A DNA stretch of 64,000 nt, from the NCBI GenBank assembly GCA_014058105.1, contig JACGCM010002456.1, forward strand, positions 348,501 through 412,500. Reading direction: 5' to 3'. Both the position numbers and the translations under genes were made by a program. How positions within the stretch are numbered: position 1 is the first letter of the stretch; every line of letters begins with the position of its first letter. Source of the stretch: Kingdonia uniflora. Taxonomy: Eukaryota; Streptophyta; Magnoliopsida; Ranunculales; Circaeasteraceae. This document shows positions 12,357-22,770 of this stretch, piece by piece. A model generated the notes under the pieces. It saw only the letters and a list, made by a program, of their open reading frames with translations, searched no databases and was not told the origin of the DNA.

Positions 12357-12890
12357 TGTGGACATTATGTGTACAACAAGAAGACATATAAGGGTCCCCC
12401 TGCAGTTGATAAGGTTGTTCTTAGCAAGAAGAAACTTACTAGGGTAGATACTTAAAGAAGTCAAAAAGAAATTAGAGAAAAGTTTAGGTTTTCTACTCCA
12501 TCAACTCAAACTATGGGGACAAGAATATCTCAATAAAGTGTAGAAACTTCAATTATTGGGCAAAGTACCAAAATCAATGCTAAAAAGACTTCTAATCAGT
12601 TTACTGAAAGGGCAAGACAACAAAATGCAAATACCAGAATCAATTTTAATCAAACTAATGTTAGGGAAACTCAAAGTGAGCAAAGTGCAGATCCAGTAAG
12701 GGGTACTAATTAGACCAGTGGGATAGTAAGAGGCAAAACAACAGTAATGGATTTGCTACACGGTTTGAATGTAGTAAAGCAAGCACATCACAGAATGCCA
12801 AGGCTCCACAATCCAGTTAGACTAATTCCTACATGAGGACTTACAATGCACCTAGGCCAAAGTGGAGGGTTTAAGTTTGTGGTTTTTTTT
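12357..12890 (+). pseudogene. MULE transposase C-terminal remnant
   Basis: The plus strand reads CGHYVYNKKTYKGPP, matching the CCHC knuckle usually seen near the end of plant MURA transposases (CxxCGxxGHNxxTCKGPP). The His and last Cys are both Tyr here. A Lys/Gln/Thr-rich tail with several stops follows to about 12890. No upstream catalytic DDE part lies between it and the left inverted repeat, so this is a leftover fragment. The call rests on one motif. Confidence 0.4.
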
Positions 12891-12899
12891 TAAGATATA

Positions 12900-13816
12900 C
12901 AACTCTTACTTTGAATTGACGAAGCACTTTCTACGTTTGCTTTATTGGAGAAATGACTCGTTTTTTTTTTTGGAGATATGATACCTTTTTTGTGGTGAAT
13001 ACAATTCCTTTTTCTTTTTTTTAAGATATGATTCTATAGTTCATCCATGGGTAACCCATTCATTTTCTGTACAGCTTTATGTACAAAGACTGCTCATGTT
13101 CATCCATTTTCTATACAAATAAGACTGCAATTCTGTTAATCCATTTTCAGTCTTCAGACTACACCCATTAACTGCATAAATTTCATGTATCCATTTATTG
13201 CAAAATAGTTTATCCAGTGGGAATAAACATTGTATCATTTCCTGTCATAACAATGTAACATTTCCTGTAAACAGTTTTATCATAACAGTGTCCATTTTCT
13301 ATTTTAACCACAATGTATATACATTCAAAACAATGTATAAGCAAAGTGTATAACAATGCCATAAACAGGGGTAACAATGTATAACCAAAGTGCATAACAT
13401 TGCCATAAACATCTATCTTATTAATACTCAAAGTTACAACCATACACACCCATTCATTGTTGCCATAAACATCTATTGACTTTTACAAAAATTCCATTAT
13501 ACTTCTACAAAGTTGTTTTCCCCTTGAAATCACTAACAAACTCATCCAAATCTATCTCTAAAGTCATCTTAATCTTCCTACTTGTACCTTCTCTCTTTTT
13601 TGCATCCTTCATCCCCGTATCCTTGCATTTGTAACAAACACCCACTCTCACATAAAAATAACACCCTTGTACTAAATCTTTTTGCGTCTCTCAATTTTTT
13701 GATACTTTCCCAGAGTTGAGATACTTTTTGTGGGCACTCATAGGCCATGGGATGAACATCCCAATCCTTATGAAAGCCACCGTAAGTATTTGCACTCTGG
13801 AAAAGGTACCCTTTCC
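12900..13816. other. Non-coding interior of the Pack-MULE
   Basis: AT-rich, with short near-repeats around 13240-13480 (AACAATGTAT, CATTGCCATAAACAT). On the minus strand 13500-13800 reads like a degraded exon (ANTYGGFHKDWDVHPMAYECP), but I do not recognise it and it has stops. Confidence 0.4.
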
Positions 13817-13821
13817 CTCAC

Positions 13822-14372
13822 TAATCTACAATACGAATAGAGAAACCCTAGTTAGTAGAAAAGTACAAAGAACACCAAATTGGTTGGGAAAAATCCCTTT
13901 AAGAGAGAGCTTCAATTGTTTAAGCGCAGTTAATTATAATGAAATTACTTTAACCCTAAGTTCTTCCTCAGAACTTTCTATTGAACTAACATAGATCTAG
14001 AAAAATAACCTAAGTCCCTTTATATACTAGGGAACTAAAAATACAAATAGAACGTATCTCAAGGCAAAAACACGCTTCAGAAATACATCCAATGCCAAGC
14101 TCGTTCGAATGAAATAGGGAGTCGTTCGAACGACTTTACGCCAATTGGTCTAAAACCCTAAAAACTTGACAACTTGTTCGAACGGCATCCAAGCTCGTTA
14201 GAACAAAAATTGTCTATGAGACAAAATTCCAGAGGATTGAACATTGGTCATTCGAACGAAATTGGGAGTCTTTCGAACGACTTGGGTTTCCTAGGTCAAA
14301 TTCCAGGGAGATGGAAAAGGGTCGTTCGAACGACCTTGACAATTATCAATGTCCCTAGATCCTCCTAGATCA
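13822..14372 (-). repeat. 3' LTR of the TR-GAG element
   Basis: 551 bp. TATA-like TATATAAAGGG (minus strand) near 14025. It carries several TTCGAACG palindromes between 14100 and 14335. Confidence 0.85.
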
Positions 14373-15219
14373 TGGCTCTCCCCTTTAGGAGCCTTGAGCT
14401 CCTGCTCAAGATAAAACTGGAGATGTGGGAATACGGCGATAGCTAATTCCCTGTTGCACCACTTCGACTTACTAGGTAGCTGACCCTTCATCCCAACTCA
14501 GAACGACGCATTACCACCCCGTCTTGCAGTATGAACTTTTTTCTCTTGAATACCATCCTCCTGCAACCGATTATTTCTTTCCATCCATAAGTTATCAACT
14601 GACGGAAGGTGAGTGTCGATTGTAGAGTCTTCATCTAAAAGAGGCGGCTCAAATAGCTTTAAATGTTCGACATTAATCATCGAATACATCTACATAGAAT
14701 GTAGAAAATTCAATTCATACTCACATGTCTTGCCTTACAGTAACTTTTAGCAAAACGCACTATGCCCCTTGGGATCATCATATCCTACAACATACCCTTG
14801 CGTAACAAAATGCAGTATCTACATAGAAACCAACATAACGGAAGTAGTTGGTAATGGGGGTCGAGATAACCTATCGGCCATTTTGTTGTCCACTCCCTTT
14901 TTATACTATATAATCAAGGGGAATTGTTAGAGATACGACATCCCCTTCATCTGGCGAGATTGTTGTAGCTTGGACTGTGTATCTAAAAACTGGAACGGTT
15001 GTGATCAGAATGTACTACAACCTCCTCTTGCAACTTCCTCATGTTAATTTATTACTGACAAGACGTTGTCATTGGAGACAACATGCTAGCCAACGTACCC
15101 TCTTGCACCGGTCGCACCAATAACACAAACTTGCCGCTCGCATTAACCAATCGCTTCACCTGAGTCGTCGTTACTAAATTAGACATAGTGATATGCTCCT
15201 TACAAGTATTGATATAGAA

Positions 15220-15981
15220 CTATTTTCCCTCCTTCACAAGACGATACTTACGAGCTCTACGGTAATGAATCACATCTCGGTCCCAAAGATAAGGGCTACC
15301 CAAGATTACCTGACACACATCCAAAGGAACCACCTCACATGTCACCTTGTCAATAAACCTTTCAGTGATCGTAAACTTGAATGTACACTGCTTCATGATC
15401 ATCAAATCCACATCTTTCTAAATCTATCCCAAACCATACGGCTTAGGATGAGTTGTAGTCTTCAAACCTATCTTCTTCACCAATGCCTCAGAAATAAAAA
15501 ATTTATGACTACCCAAATCCACAATGGCCTCAACTAAACTTTGCCTTACCTGAATGCTGACATGAAAAAGTTTTTCCCGACTCTCTTCCTCGATAGCCAA
15601 AGTCTGTTAAAATATAAGTATAAGCTTAGGATTCAGTTTATCTAAATCCAGGAGGTTAACAACCTCTGTAGCTAGTGCACATAACTCTTTCTTGCTCTTA
15701 TCCTCCTTCGGTCTAAGCTCCGGGTAAAGTTTCCAACATCTATCTAAAATATGCCTACTCGCCTTACATTGATTGCAAGAATTCTCCTTGGATGAAAACC
15801 CCTCTCCTTTTGACTTTCCCTTATGTTCGTTTTTCCAACTAGACTTGTACCCTGACTTGTTCATATCATCTTCTTTGTCACTCTTCAAGTATTTACCTTT
15901 AATAGCAATTGCCTTCACGGTAGCGTCCTCGATATTGGCCACAGTAGAGAGCTTCAACTCTCTTCTAATGGACTCCGACAA
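15220..15981 (-). pseudogene. gag zinc knuckle and aspartic protease of the TR-GAG element
   Basis: 15981-15607 contains a basic region and a knuckle-like CNQCKASRHILDRCWKLYP. Downstream, about 15600-15220, the protease reads AIVDLGSHKFFIS (active-site region, normally D-S/T-G) and later VVPLDVCQVILGSPYLWDRD, the conserved C-terminal signature of retroviral-type proteases in gypsy elements. Several stops split the frame (near 15606, 15420). No polymerase follows; the interior passes straight to the purine tract and LTR. Confidence 0.75.
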
Positions 15982-16064
15982 CTCCCCGTGTACTTCATGA
16001 ACACCTTATACTCATCTACATCAATGTCCAAAACCAAAGCTTGGTTATGAAATAACGTAGTGTA

Positions 16065-16769
16065 CTACTGTACGGATTGCTCAAACTTTTGGTGTAAATT
16101 ATGCCATTTATACCATCTTTCTTGCTCATACCCAATAGAATAAAATTGTTTTTGCACTAATACCTTGAATTCTTTCCAACTCAAACTTCCTACATCGTGG
16201 CGTTTTTGATAAGATTTCCACCACATGAGTGCATGACTTACAAATTTCAACATAGCAAAACATATTTGCTGAATATTGAAGTATTCGTAAATGGAAAAAT
16301 GAGTTTTTAACCTATCTAACCAATTATCCAATATCTCGGTATCGATTGAACCGTCGAATACCAGAATTTCAATCTTAAAATTGATACGAAGATTACGTAT
16401 AAGATTCGATGACTTACCAATACCCGATCTCTCCTTGACGGATTCAGCATCACTAGAATCACTATCAATCTACGCAATATCATCGTCTCCATCCACCTCT
16501 ATAACCCCTTTCTTCTTCGAGCGGTCTCACCGTTTTACCAAAGCGGAAGCCTTCGCGAGGTTCGTGAGATGCAATTGTTTAGCCAAGTCCCCTATAATAG
16601 AAGTTAGGTCAGAAACTGTAGTTTCCAAAGTTGTGAGTCTTTTGTTAGAATCATCCATCTCCAAATCGTCATTCTTCTTCGAATTAGGTTTGCGATGAAT
16701 CTTCAACGGATTCCCTAACTTTTCCTTCGTTTGCTTGAGACGGTCACGTGTAGAAACCATAAACCACAA
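16065..16769 (-). pseudogene. gag (capsid) of the TR-GAG element
   Basis: The frame opens at 16769 (MWFMVSTRDRLKQTKEKLGN) just inside the primer site and contains a coiled-coil-like segment (RLTTLETTVSDLTSIIGDL). After a break, 16331-16065 carries the retrotransposon gag core with the typical pattern DNWLDRLKTHFSIYEY, ALMWWKSYQKR and LVQKQFYSIGYEQERWYKW. It would form the virus-like particle. It is interrupted by stops around 16526-16332 and 16064. Confidence 0.75.
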
Positions 16770-16797
16770 TCAACCCCCGAAGATCGTAACTGGAAAA

Positions 16798-16806
16798 CTG
16801 ATACCA
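16798..16806 (-). other. Primer binding site, initiator tRNA-Met type
   Basis: Minus-strand TGGTATCAG, two bases after the 5' LTR end. Confidence 0.8.
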
Positions 16807-16808
16807 CT

Positions 16809-17339
16809 TAATCCATAATACGAATAGAGAAACCCTAGTTAGCAAAAAAGTACGAAAAATACCAAATTGGTTGGAAAAAATCCCTTTAAGAAAGAGCTTC
16901 AATTGCTTAAATACAGTTAATTACAATAGAATTACTCTGACCCTAAGTTCTTCCTCAGAACTTTCTATTGAACTAACATAGATCTACAAAAATAACCTAA
17001 GTCCCCTTTATATACTAGGGAACTAAAAATACAAATAGAACACATCTCGAGGCAAAAGCACGCCTCAAAAATACAACCAACGCCAAGCTCGTTCGAACGA
17101 ATTTATACCAATTAGTCTAAAACTCTAAAAACTTGACAACTCGTTCGAATGAAATTTTTCTATGGGCTAAAATTTCAGAGGATTGAACATTGATCGTTCA
17201 AACAAAATAGGGAGTCGTTCGAACGACTTGGGTTTCCTGGGTCAAATTCCAGGGAGATAGAAAAGGGTCGTTCGAACGACTCTCAACCTTGTTCGAACGA
17301 CCTTGACAATTATCAATGTCCCTAGATCCTCTTGGATCA
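16809..17339 (-). repeat. 5' LTR of the TR-GAG element
   Basis: 531 bp, close match to 13822-14372. It shares the TTCGAACG palindromes and the TATA-like box. Confidence 0.85.
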
Positions 17340-17344
17340 CTTAC

Positions 17345-18217
17345 AAGCAGTTAGATTCCTACAACAAACCCTATTACAAACAAATAGTTAGTAATACTGT
17401 ACCAGAAATGGTGTATGATATCACCTTTCCAAAACTAATCATCGTGGATTTTAAATTAAGAGCTATAAATCAAGTTAATAGGTTAGACAGTGAGAATATT
17501 CTCAGCACTGGTAAGTGGGAAGCTTAGGTACAAGTTTGACAAACGTGTGGTTGGCATCAAAGCCAAGGAACTGGTCTCCTGAACCAACTTGATGAATTCA
17601 TTTTTAAAGCACTCACAACTAGTCTTATAAACTTGTCTGGCCTGGCAACTAATTCCCATCTAAGCTCCTCACAACCGCATCAATTTCATCCTCAAAAAAA
17701 TCCAGTAAGGCTCTCTCTAGAGTCTAGAAACAAAATACTATCGACTGGAAGTTCATCTAAATGGGGGGCATCCCTATTTCCTTCGACTATTGTAGCAAAG
17801 TATGGGTGTGGAGAAATAATAGCCAAAGAAGATTAATTTGCAAAATAAACTATGTTCATAGTGAAGAGTGGGGAAAATATGTAACTATGAACTACAAAAT
17901 TATTCGCACAAACTTTATGACCACAAAAGTGCATTTTCGGCCAGTTTGAGACACTTTTGGCAAATTTCATGTCTGAACTTGTATTTCTTTCAATTAAGAA
18001 AAGCAGGTTGCCATAGTTAGAACTCCAGTAGTTCAAGCGTTAGTTTTCAAGGCACACTATTATGAAATGGTTTAATTGCAACTTTATAGTCTCTACTTAG
18101 GCTGACAGGAATTATTAACTAATGGATACCCTTAACAATTAAGATAAACATATAATTCAAGTTCCATTCCTCTATGCTATTTTTCAAGCAAAGTTGATGA
18201 AATGAGAAATCAAAAAC
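17345..18217. other. Pack-MULE interior, unidentified
   Basis: No convincing gene. Short open frames exist on + (17303-17527, 17633-17836) but none resembles a family I know. It may contain further captured sequence beyond the methyltransferase exons. Confidence 0.3.
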
Positions 18218-18656
18218 CTGGGTGATAGTGCCCCTCGGGACACCAATTGGAATTTTCATGACATCGACACAAACGGTTTGGACCCGATGATCACTGTGAT
18301 AAGAAGGAACCTTCACCTTCTGCTCTGCAACCCAACATTTGTGAAATTTACACTAAATTCATTCTCATTAACATCAAAATGACCAAACAATATTATTCAA
18401 CAATGAACACAAACTATCTCAAAATCCGACCTTTAAATCAATACCCACAACTGCTCCACCATTTCACAGAGGCCGACAAGCCACCTAGATTGAAGTAAAT
18501 CCAAATTAAAACTAACCCATAAAAGTTGCAGGTAATGTGTTTGATGAAATGGGTACCTGAAGCCAAGCACCAGGAGAACAACTAAGGTCAAGCACAAAAG
18601 CTCTTGGGGTTATGAGTTTGTACTGTTTCTGCATTTGGAGAAGCTGTACTTGCATA
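18218..18656 (-). pseudogene. Captured FtsJ/RrmJ-type rRNA methyltransferase fragment, three exons
   Basis: On the minus strand, exon A (about 18656-18557) encodes LLQMQKQYKLITPRAFVLDL, followed by SCSPGAWLQ, which is SAM-binding motif I (VLDLxxxPGxW), and ends at a GT donor. Exon B (18484-18431, 54 nt, after TAG) reads VACRPL, a TGA, then NGGAVVGIDLK and ends at a GT donor. Exon C (18319-18218, after CAG) reads KVKVPSYHSDHRVQTVCVDV then MKIPIG and ends at a GT. Phases fit across both introns. These are consecutive segments of an FtsJ methyltransferase, which methylates 2'-O ribose in rRNA. The catalytic C-terminal part is not seen. The fragment abuts the inner edge of the right inverted repeat, with introns kept, so it was copied from DNA, not from mRNA. 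Confidence 0.75.
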
Positions 18657-18660
18657 CTAG

Positions 18661-18922
18661 AAATCAATTAGGTTTGGCGTGATAGAGTTTCTTTTTGGGT
18701 GTTTGGGAATTGAAATCAATTGGGTTTGGTTCTCACCTGACAGGCATGTGTGAGACATAGACTTTAAATTTTTTACTTGGTCAAGTCCGGACTGACCAAG
18801 TTTACAGGCTCTATTTTTGTCTGAAATTGGTTCTTGGGGTCTAAAGTCTAAGAAATGCTACAGTGGGGGTAGTGCCAAAGATGGACAATTATATGGGGTA
18901 TAAAGTCTAAGAAACCCTAGAT
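18661..18922 (-). repeat. Right terminal inverted repeat of the Pack-MULE
   Basis: Reverse complement of 11500-11770. The outer end reads GGGGTATAAAGTCTAAGAAA on the plus strand. Confidence 0.75.
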
Positions 18923-19061
18923 AAACAACATAACATTAACTAAAGCAAATAAAACTAACATAATCATTTTTCTCGAAATATCTTACTACCTCCATATATA
19001 ATTCAAGTATTGAACAAAAGGCAAATAAACACAGTAATGGGGTGAGCAATACTAAACTAAA

Positions 19062-20317
19062 TCAACAATCAGAGATCGCATCTGCATTTCTTATTGCAGT
19101 CCTTAACTTGGAACCCTCAAGATAATGTTGGTATACATAAGAACAAAAACCCCAAATGGCCAACAACATAGATGCTACCTTCACTCCATCCATCTGGTCA
19201 TGGAATAACATTACAGCCAAGATTGGAACAATAGGCAATGAAACTGTACTAATAACATTGCTGAACAAAGAGGAGGCCTCAAATATCAACCCCAAAGAGC
19301 CAATAGAGTAAATTTGCCAGCTCACAGCAGTCCAAGCCAAATTCATCACAAACGAAACTCTCCCACCTTTATACCCTGCAATCTCTTGCTTTAGTCCTCT
19401 CCATTCCCCACTGGCAAAAATACCCACAACACAAACACATGTATCAACTATTGATGGGAATATTTGCATTTCTAATATCGCGGGAACCGACTCTTTTTTG
19501 AGAATTTTCTCGAAGGCTAATTGGGTAAGTGAAAGTAGCAAGGAGGCTAGGGCAGATGCACCAATTGTGCATAAGAACCCGATAACATATTTTCCGGTGG
19601 AGTTGGAGGCAGAAGACTCGGAAGAAACTGCTAGGAGGGCGCCAGAAATGGTTAAGAGGACTAGAGAATTCACTATATAAGGAGTGAGTTTTAGTGAGTT
19701 GAGAAAAAATGAAAAGAGCGCATTGAAGGCTAATTGGCTTGAACATAAGAGAGAGTAAGTGGAGACAGGAAGGTATAACAACCCATAGGAATACATCAAA
19801 TCATCTCCGGATGTTAGCAGGCCAATGGAAACATAAAGAATAGCGAGGGTAGAAAGAGAAGGCGAGATTTTAGGAGTAAAGGGAGTGGTTTTAGGAGTAT
19901 TAGGCAACGAATGGAAAAGATAGAAAGGAAGTAGAAGGGGAAAGCCTGCAGATTGCACAAATGTAGCCAACCATTTACTGTTGCCACCATTGTCAAAGTA
20001 CAACCTCCCTAACAGAGTTCCTGCAGTATTACCAACAATAAGAAAAAAAGTGTATAAGGCGACAAGGAGCCACCACTTGTAACGTATGTATATAGGAAGA
20101 ATAGGTTGATTTGTGGTAGTTGCATCTTTGGACGAGGGAGTTGCATCTGCAGTTACTTTTGAGTCTTCAATTGCTTCTAACAGATAAATAGACAAACGAT
20201 GAGGGTTAGAAAGACAATTATTTGTCCTGAAACGTTCTATTACAACTATCAGGTCAGATCAGTATGATAAGAACATTTACCTCTGATATGGAGTAGAGGT
20301 TCTTGAACTTCCACCAT
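19062..20317 (-). CDS. Purine permease (PUP family), intact two-exon gene
   Basis: PUP proteins are plasma-membrane carriers of the drug/metabolite transporter superfamily that import purines, cytokinins and related bases with protons. Exon 1 is short (20317-20281, MVEVQEPLLHIR), closes with a GT donor, and joins at an AG acceptor to exon 2 (20176-19062), giving 383 residues, usual for the family. The start is preferred over the in-frame ATG at 20195, which lies in the intron, because the dead paralogue at 24650 preserves the same short first exon. After a hydrophilic N-terminus the protein shows YKWWLLVALYTFFLIVGN, then about ten hydrophobic segments, with family signatures GDDLMYSYGLLYLPVSTYSL, FNALFSFFLNS, GEWRGLK and SLFSNVISTVSLPIVPILA. 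No defect is seen. An LTR element begins about 150 bp upstream of the ATG and may affect expression. Confidence 0.92.
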
Positions 20318-20469
20318 GATGGAGCAGACACAGAAGAAAGAAGAAGCTAAGAAGAAATCTACCACAAAATCTAAATTAGCAAAGATGCAAGGTTATTTAA
20401 CACAAGTACACAAATAATTGGTATATGGTCGTTGGACTATGTTTATGTGTAGGTTATGAAATTTAAATT

Positions 20470-22150
20470 TGATATGAATTGTCCTTTAGTGGTCGTTGGA
20501 CTATTTATATTTATGATATTTTGATTCAAGTCTCTTCATTGCTTGCTGGAGATGCCAAGTTGATTTAGGGACTTGCTTGTTTAACCAACACAAGGTTAAA
20601 GATAAAGTTTTCCAAATTTAAGTATAATTCGATTTCAATTAGCATTAGGGTTGCTAATTCTAATCTCCCTTGTGTTCTATAAAATGGGAGGTCTAGGTTA
20701 TTTGTTTTAAATTAAGTAGTTAGTAGAGTTGATTTGTTTATGAATTAGGGTTGAGATCTAAGTGTAGTCAGTTTCAAGAGCAAAGATGCCTCGTGGAAGA
20801 CCCGCGACGAAGAAACGTACTCTCGCTCAAGATGTAGCAACCGTAACGGATAAGCTTATCATCGAGGCATTGGGTAAAGGAGCCTTCTCCCCCCCCCGTT
20901 GGGCGTAACAAAAGATCTCTCTCTAGAGGGAAGCGTTGCCGTGAGGAGCGATGACCTCAACAATCCGTTTGCAAGTCCAAGTGTTGAAACCGAGGCTTAC
21001 AATAGTGAGAAAATCGGGATCCAAGTCGTAGCCGAAGGGCCGACCGCGATAACCGACAACCAAACAAATGGCTCGCATGAAGAGCTGACCCAACAACAGT
21101 AGGATATGCTTTCCGTCAAGATTATAAACTTAAATGATGATTGGTTTCTACAATTTGAACCAATCGATGTGCCGATCAGAAGGTTTGAAAAGAGTGAGGA
21201 GTGTGGCTACGATAATTCGTTCAGTAGCAACGACAAACCTACTTCTTCGATTGAAGAAAAGTTCGTTATTGAACCCAAAACTTGTGATGTTGAGGAAATT
21301 GGGGTACAACCCAAGGCCAACGGACCAACCACGGTAACCACCGACCAACCACGAGGTTTCCTCCTAGAGACGACCCTGGAATACAACCTACAAGGACTGT
21401 TGATGCCGATATCAGTCTCAACAGTGGTCAGTACCACAACTTATCATTTAGAAGAGACAACTCCAGCAGTACGTGTTGTGCACATGCTTCATGAACAATA
21501 ACCATCTCCAGTAGTGAGTACGGTCAAAAGTCTGAGTCGAGTCGAACAAAATAGTGCACCTTCGGCGATAGCTACCAATCAGTGTGCTACTCAGCAGTGG
21601 ATTCAGAACACAAGATTGAATCACAAGATGCAGATCGGCCTCGTCCAACAGTTCTGCTCACACATGTTACAGTTCGAGGTATTCCAATATTTAATCCGTA
21701 CGGGGGAGATGATGACCCAAGAAGAATAATTATTTATGTATGCTGATTCGTTTTGGGAAAACTTCATAGCAGGGTTCGAGGAGCGGACCACGGTATTTTT
21801 TCTGCTTTTAATTTTAGATGTCAATGGACGTAGGGATGTTGGTGACAACATCGTACCCTCACACATGGTGATGACATCGGTTTACGGTAAATTTCGCGGT
21901 AGAATTCGAAGTTTGAAGACAAGTATATGCCATATCATAAAATTTTGAGTTCTGTGATATTTTGAAAACTTACCGATTTCGTGGTCGAAATCTTCTGCAG
22001 AGGGAGAAATTTGATGTGAATTGCCCTTTAATGATCGTTCTCACCGTCAATGGACTATTTATATTTATATTATTTTGATTCAAGCCTCTCTATTGCTAGA
22101 GATGCTAAATTGATTTAGGGACTTGCTTGTTTAACCAACACAAAGGTTAT
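20470..22150 (+). mobile_element. gag-only LTR retrotransposon, copy 2 (truncated 3' LTR)
   Basis: 5' LTR-like sequence starts TGATATGAATTGTCC (20470); the 3' LTR starts TGATGTGAATTGCCC (22012) after a purine-rich AGAGGGAGAAAT. They agree for about 135 bp, up to CTTGTTTAACCAACACAA, after which the 3' copy is lost. The internal gag start (20786) is close to that of the element at 29302-35506. The tRNA primer site present there is missing here, so the 5' LTR/interior junction (near 20745) has been deleted. Confidence 0.7.
20786..21730 (+). pseudogene. Degenerate gag of copy 2
   Basis: It opens MPRGRPATKKRTLAQDV, matching MSRRKTVTKKPTLAQDV at 34434. After a C-run (20890-20897) and a break it continues as MGVTKDLSLEGSVAVRSDDL (20899-21102) and 21106-21501 (MLSVKIINLNDDWFLQFEPI). 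The same LSLEGS..DDLNNPF pattern occurs in the other copy. No zinc knuckle is left in this copy. Stops at 20898, 21103 and 21502 separate the segments. The N-terminus is basic and probably nucleic-acid binding. No other polyprotein domain is present. Confidence 0.6.
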
Positions 22151-22770
22151 CAACTATTGTATTACTTTTACAGCTCTCAAGATATCAATAAGAAATCTAT
22201 CTCTATTGCTCTCCAAATATAAAACTGTTAATCATTCTATAATATTATATTACTCAAAAGAATTCAGTTATTTGGAGCTAACTCAAAAGTACAAGAATAA
22301 GGGACTCAAATAATTGTCTCTAAATCATAACACCGAGAAAGACAAGAACATCCCAACGAGCAACCACATGGTTACCATATTGATAACCCACATCCGTGCA
22401 TTCATAATTACCCAATCATCGACAGAAACAAGTGGCAATGACATGGTATTTATAGCACCTAAAGAGAGAGGACACCATAAAGATGAACTCCACAACATAT
22501 ATGGAACAATTCAGTCGAACAATAGCAATCCAACCAAAATGAGCGCTTAAGAACTTTTGCGTTTCTAAAACCCATATGCCATTTTTCAAGCTACACCCTT
22601 CCACTGTAAGTCACTTTGCAAACTTTAATGATCAAGGTTACATCTTCCTATAGACTTCGGTATCTAGGAAAGGTGACAATCAAAACAACAGTAATACCAT
22701 AACTGGCAATCAGAGTCCCAATTGATATTTCATCCATGTTAACAGTCATAAGTACTCTTAGAGATCTCAT
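22151..22770. other. Intergenic sequence 3' of PUP copy 2
   Basis: AT-rich, no gene or repeat recognised. It separates the truncated LTR from the stop codon of PUP copy 2. Confidence 0.5.

Larger units (their letters stand above)
13822..17339 (-). mobile_element. TR-GAG-like LTR retrotransposon (gag and protease only)
   Basis: Two direct repeats, 13822-14372 and 16809-17339, flank a 2.4-kb interior read on the minus strand. On that strand the interior starts with a primer site TGGTATCAG (16806-16798, complementary to initiator tRNA-Met) and ends with a purine tract AAAGGGGAGAGCC just before the 3' LTR. The coding part holds gag and aspartic protease of the Ty3/gypsy type; reverse transcriptase, RNase H and integrase are absent. 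LTR starts are TGATC. The flanks CTCAC (13817-13821) and CTTAC (17340-17344) match at 4 of 5 positions, a plausible aged target duplication. Confidence 0.85.
11500..18922. mobile_element. Pack-MULE-like element with ~260-bp terminal inverted repeats
   Basis: The sequence 11500-11770 returns as its reverse complement at 18661-18922 with roughly 80% identity by eye, including the shared blocks TTGTCCATCTTTGGCA and AATTCCCAAACACCCAAAAA. Long terminal inverted repeats around host-gene fragments are the definition of a Pack-MULE. Inside are a MULE-type zinc-knuckle remnant (about 12357), an FtsJ methyltransferase fragment (18218-18656) and a nested LTR element (13822-17339). No 9-bp target duplication could be recognised at the ends, so the exact borders are uncertain. 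Without the nested element it would be about 3.9 kb. Confidence 0.65.

Noticed and set aside
21134..21866. Several overlapping open frames on both strands
   Set aside because: Shadows of the degenerate gag segment 21106-21501; no independent support.
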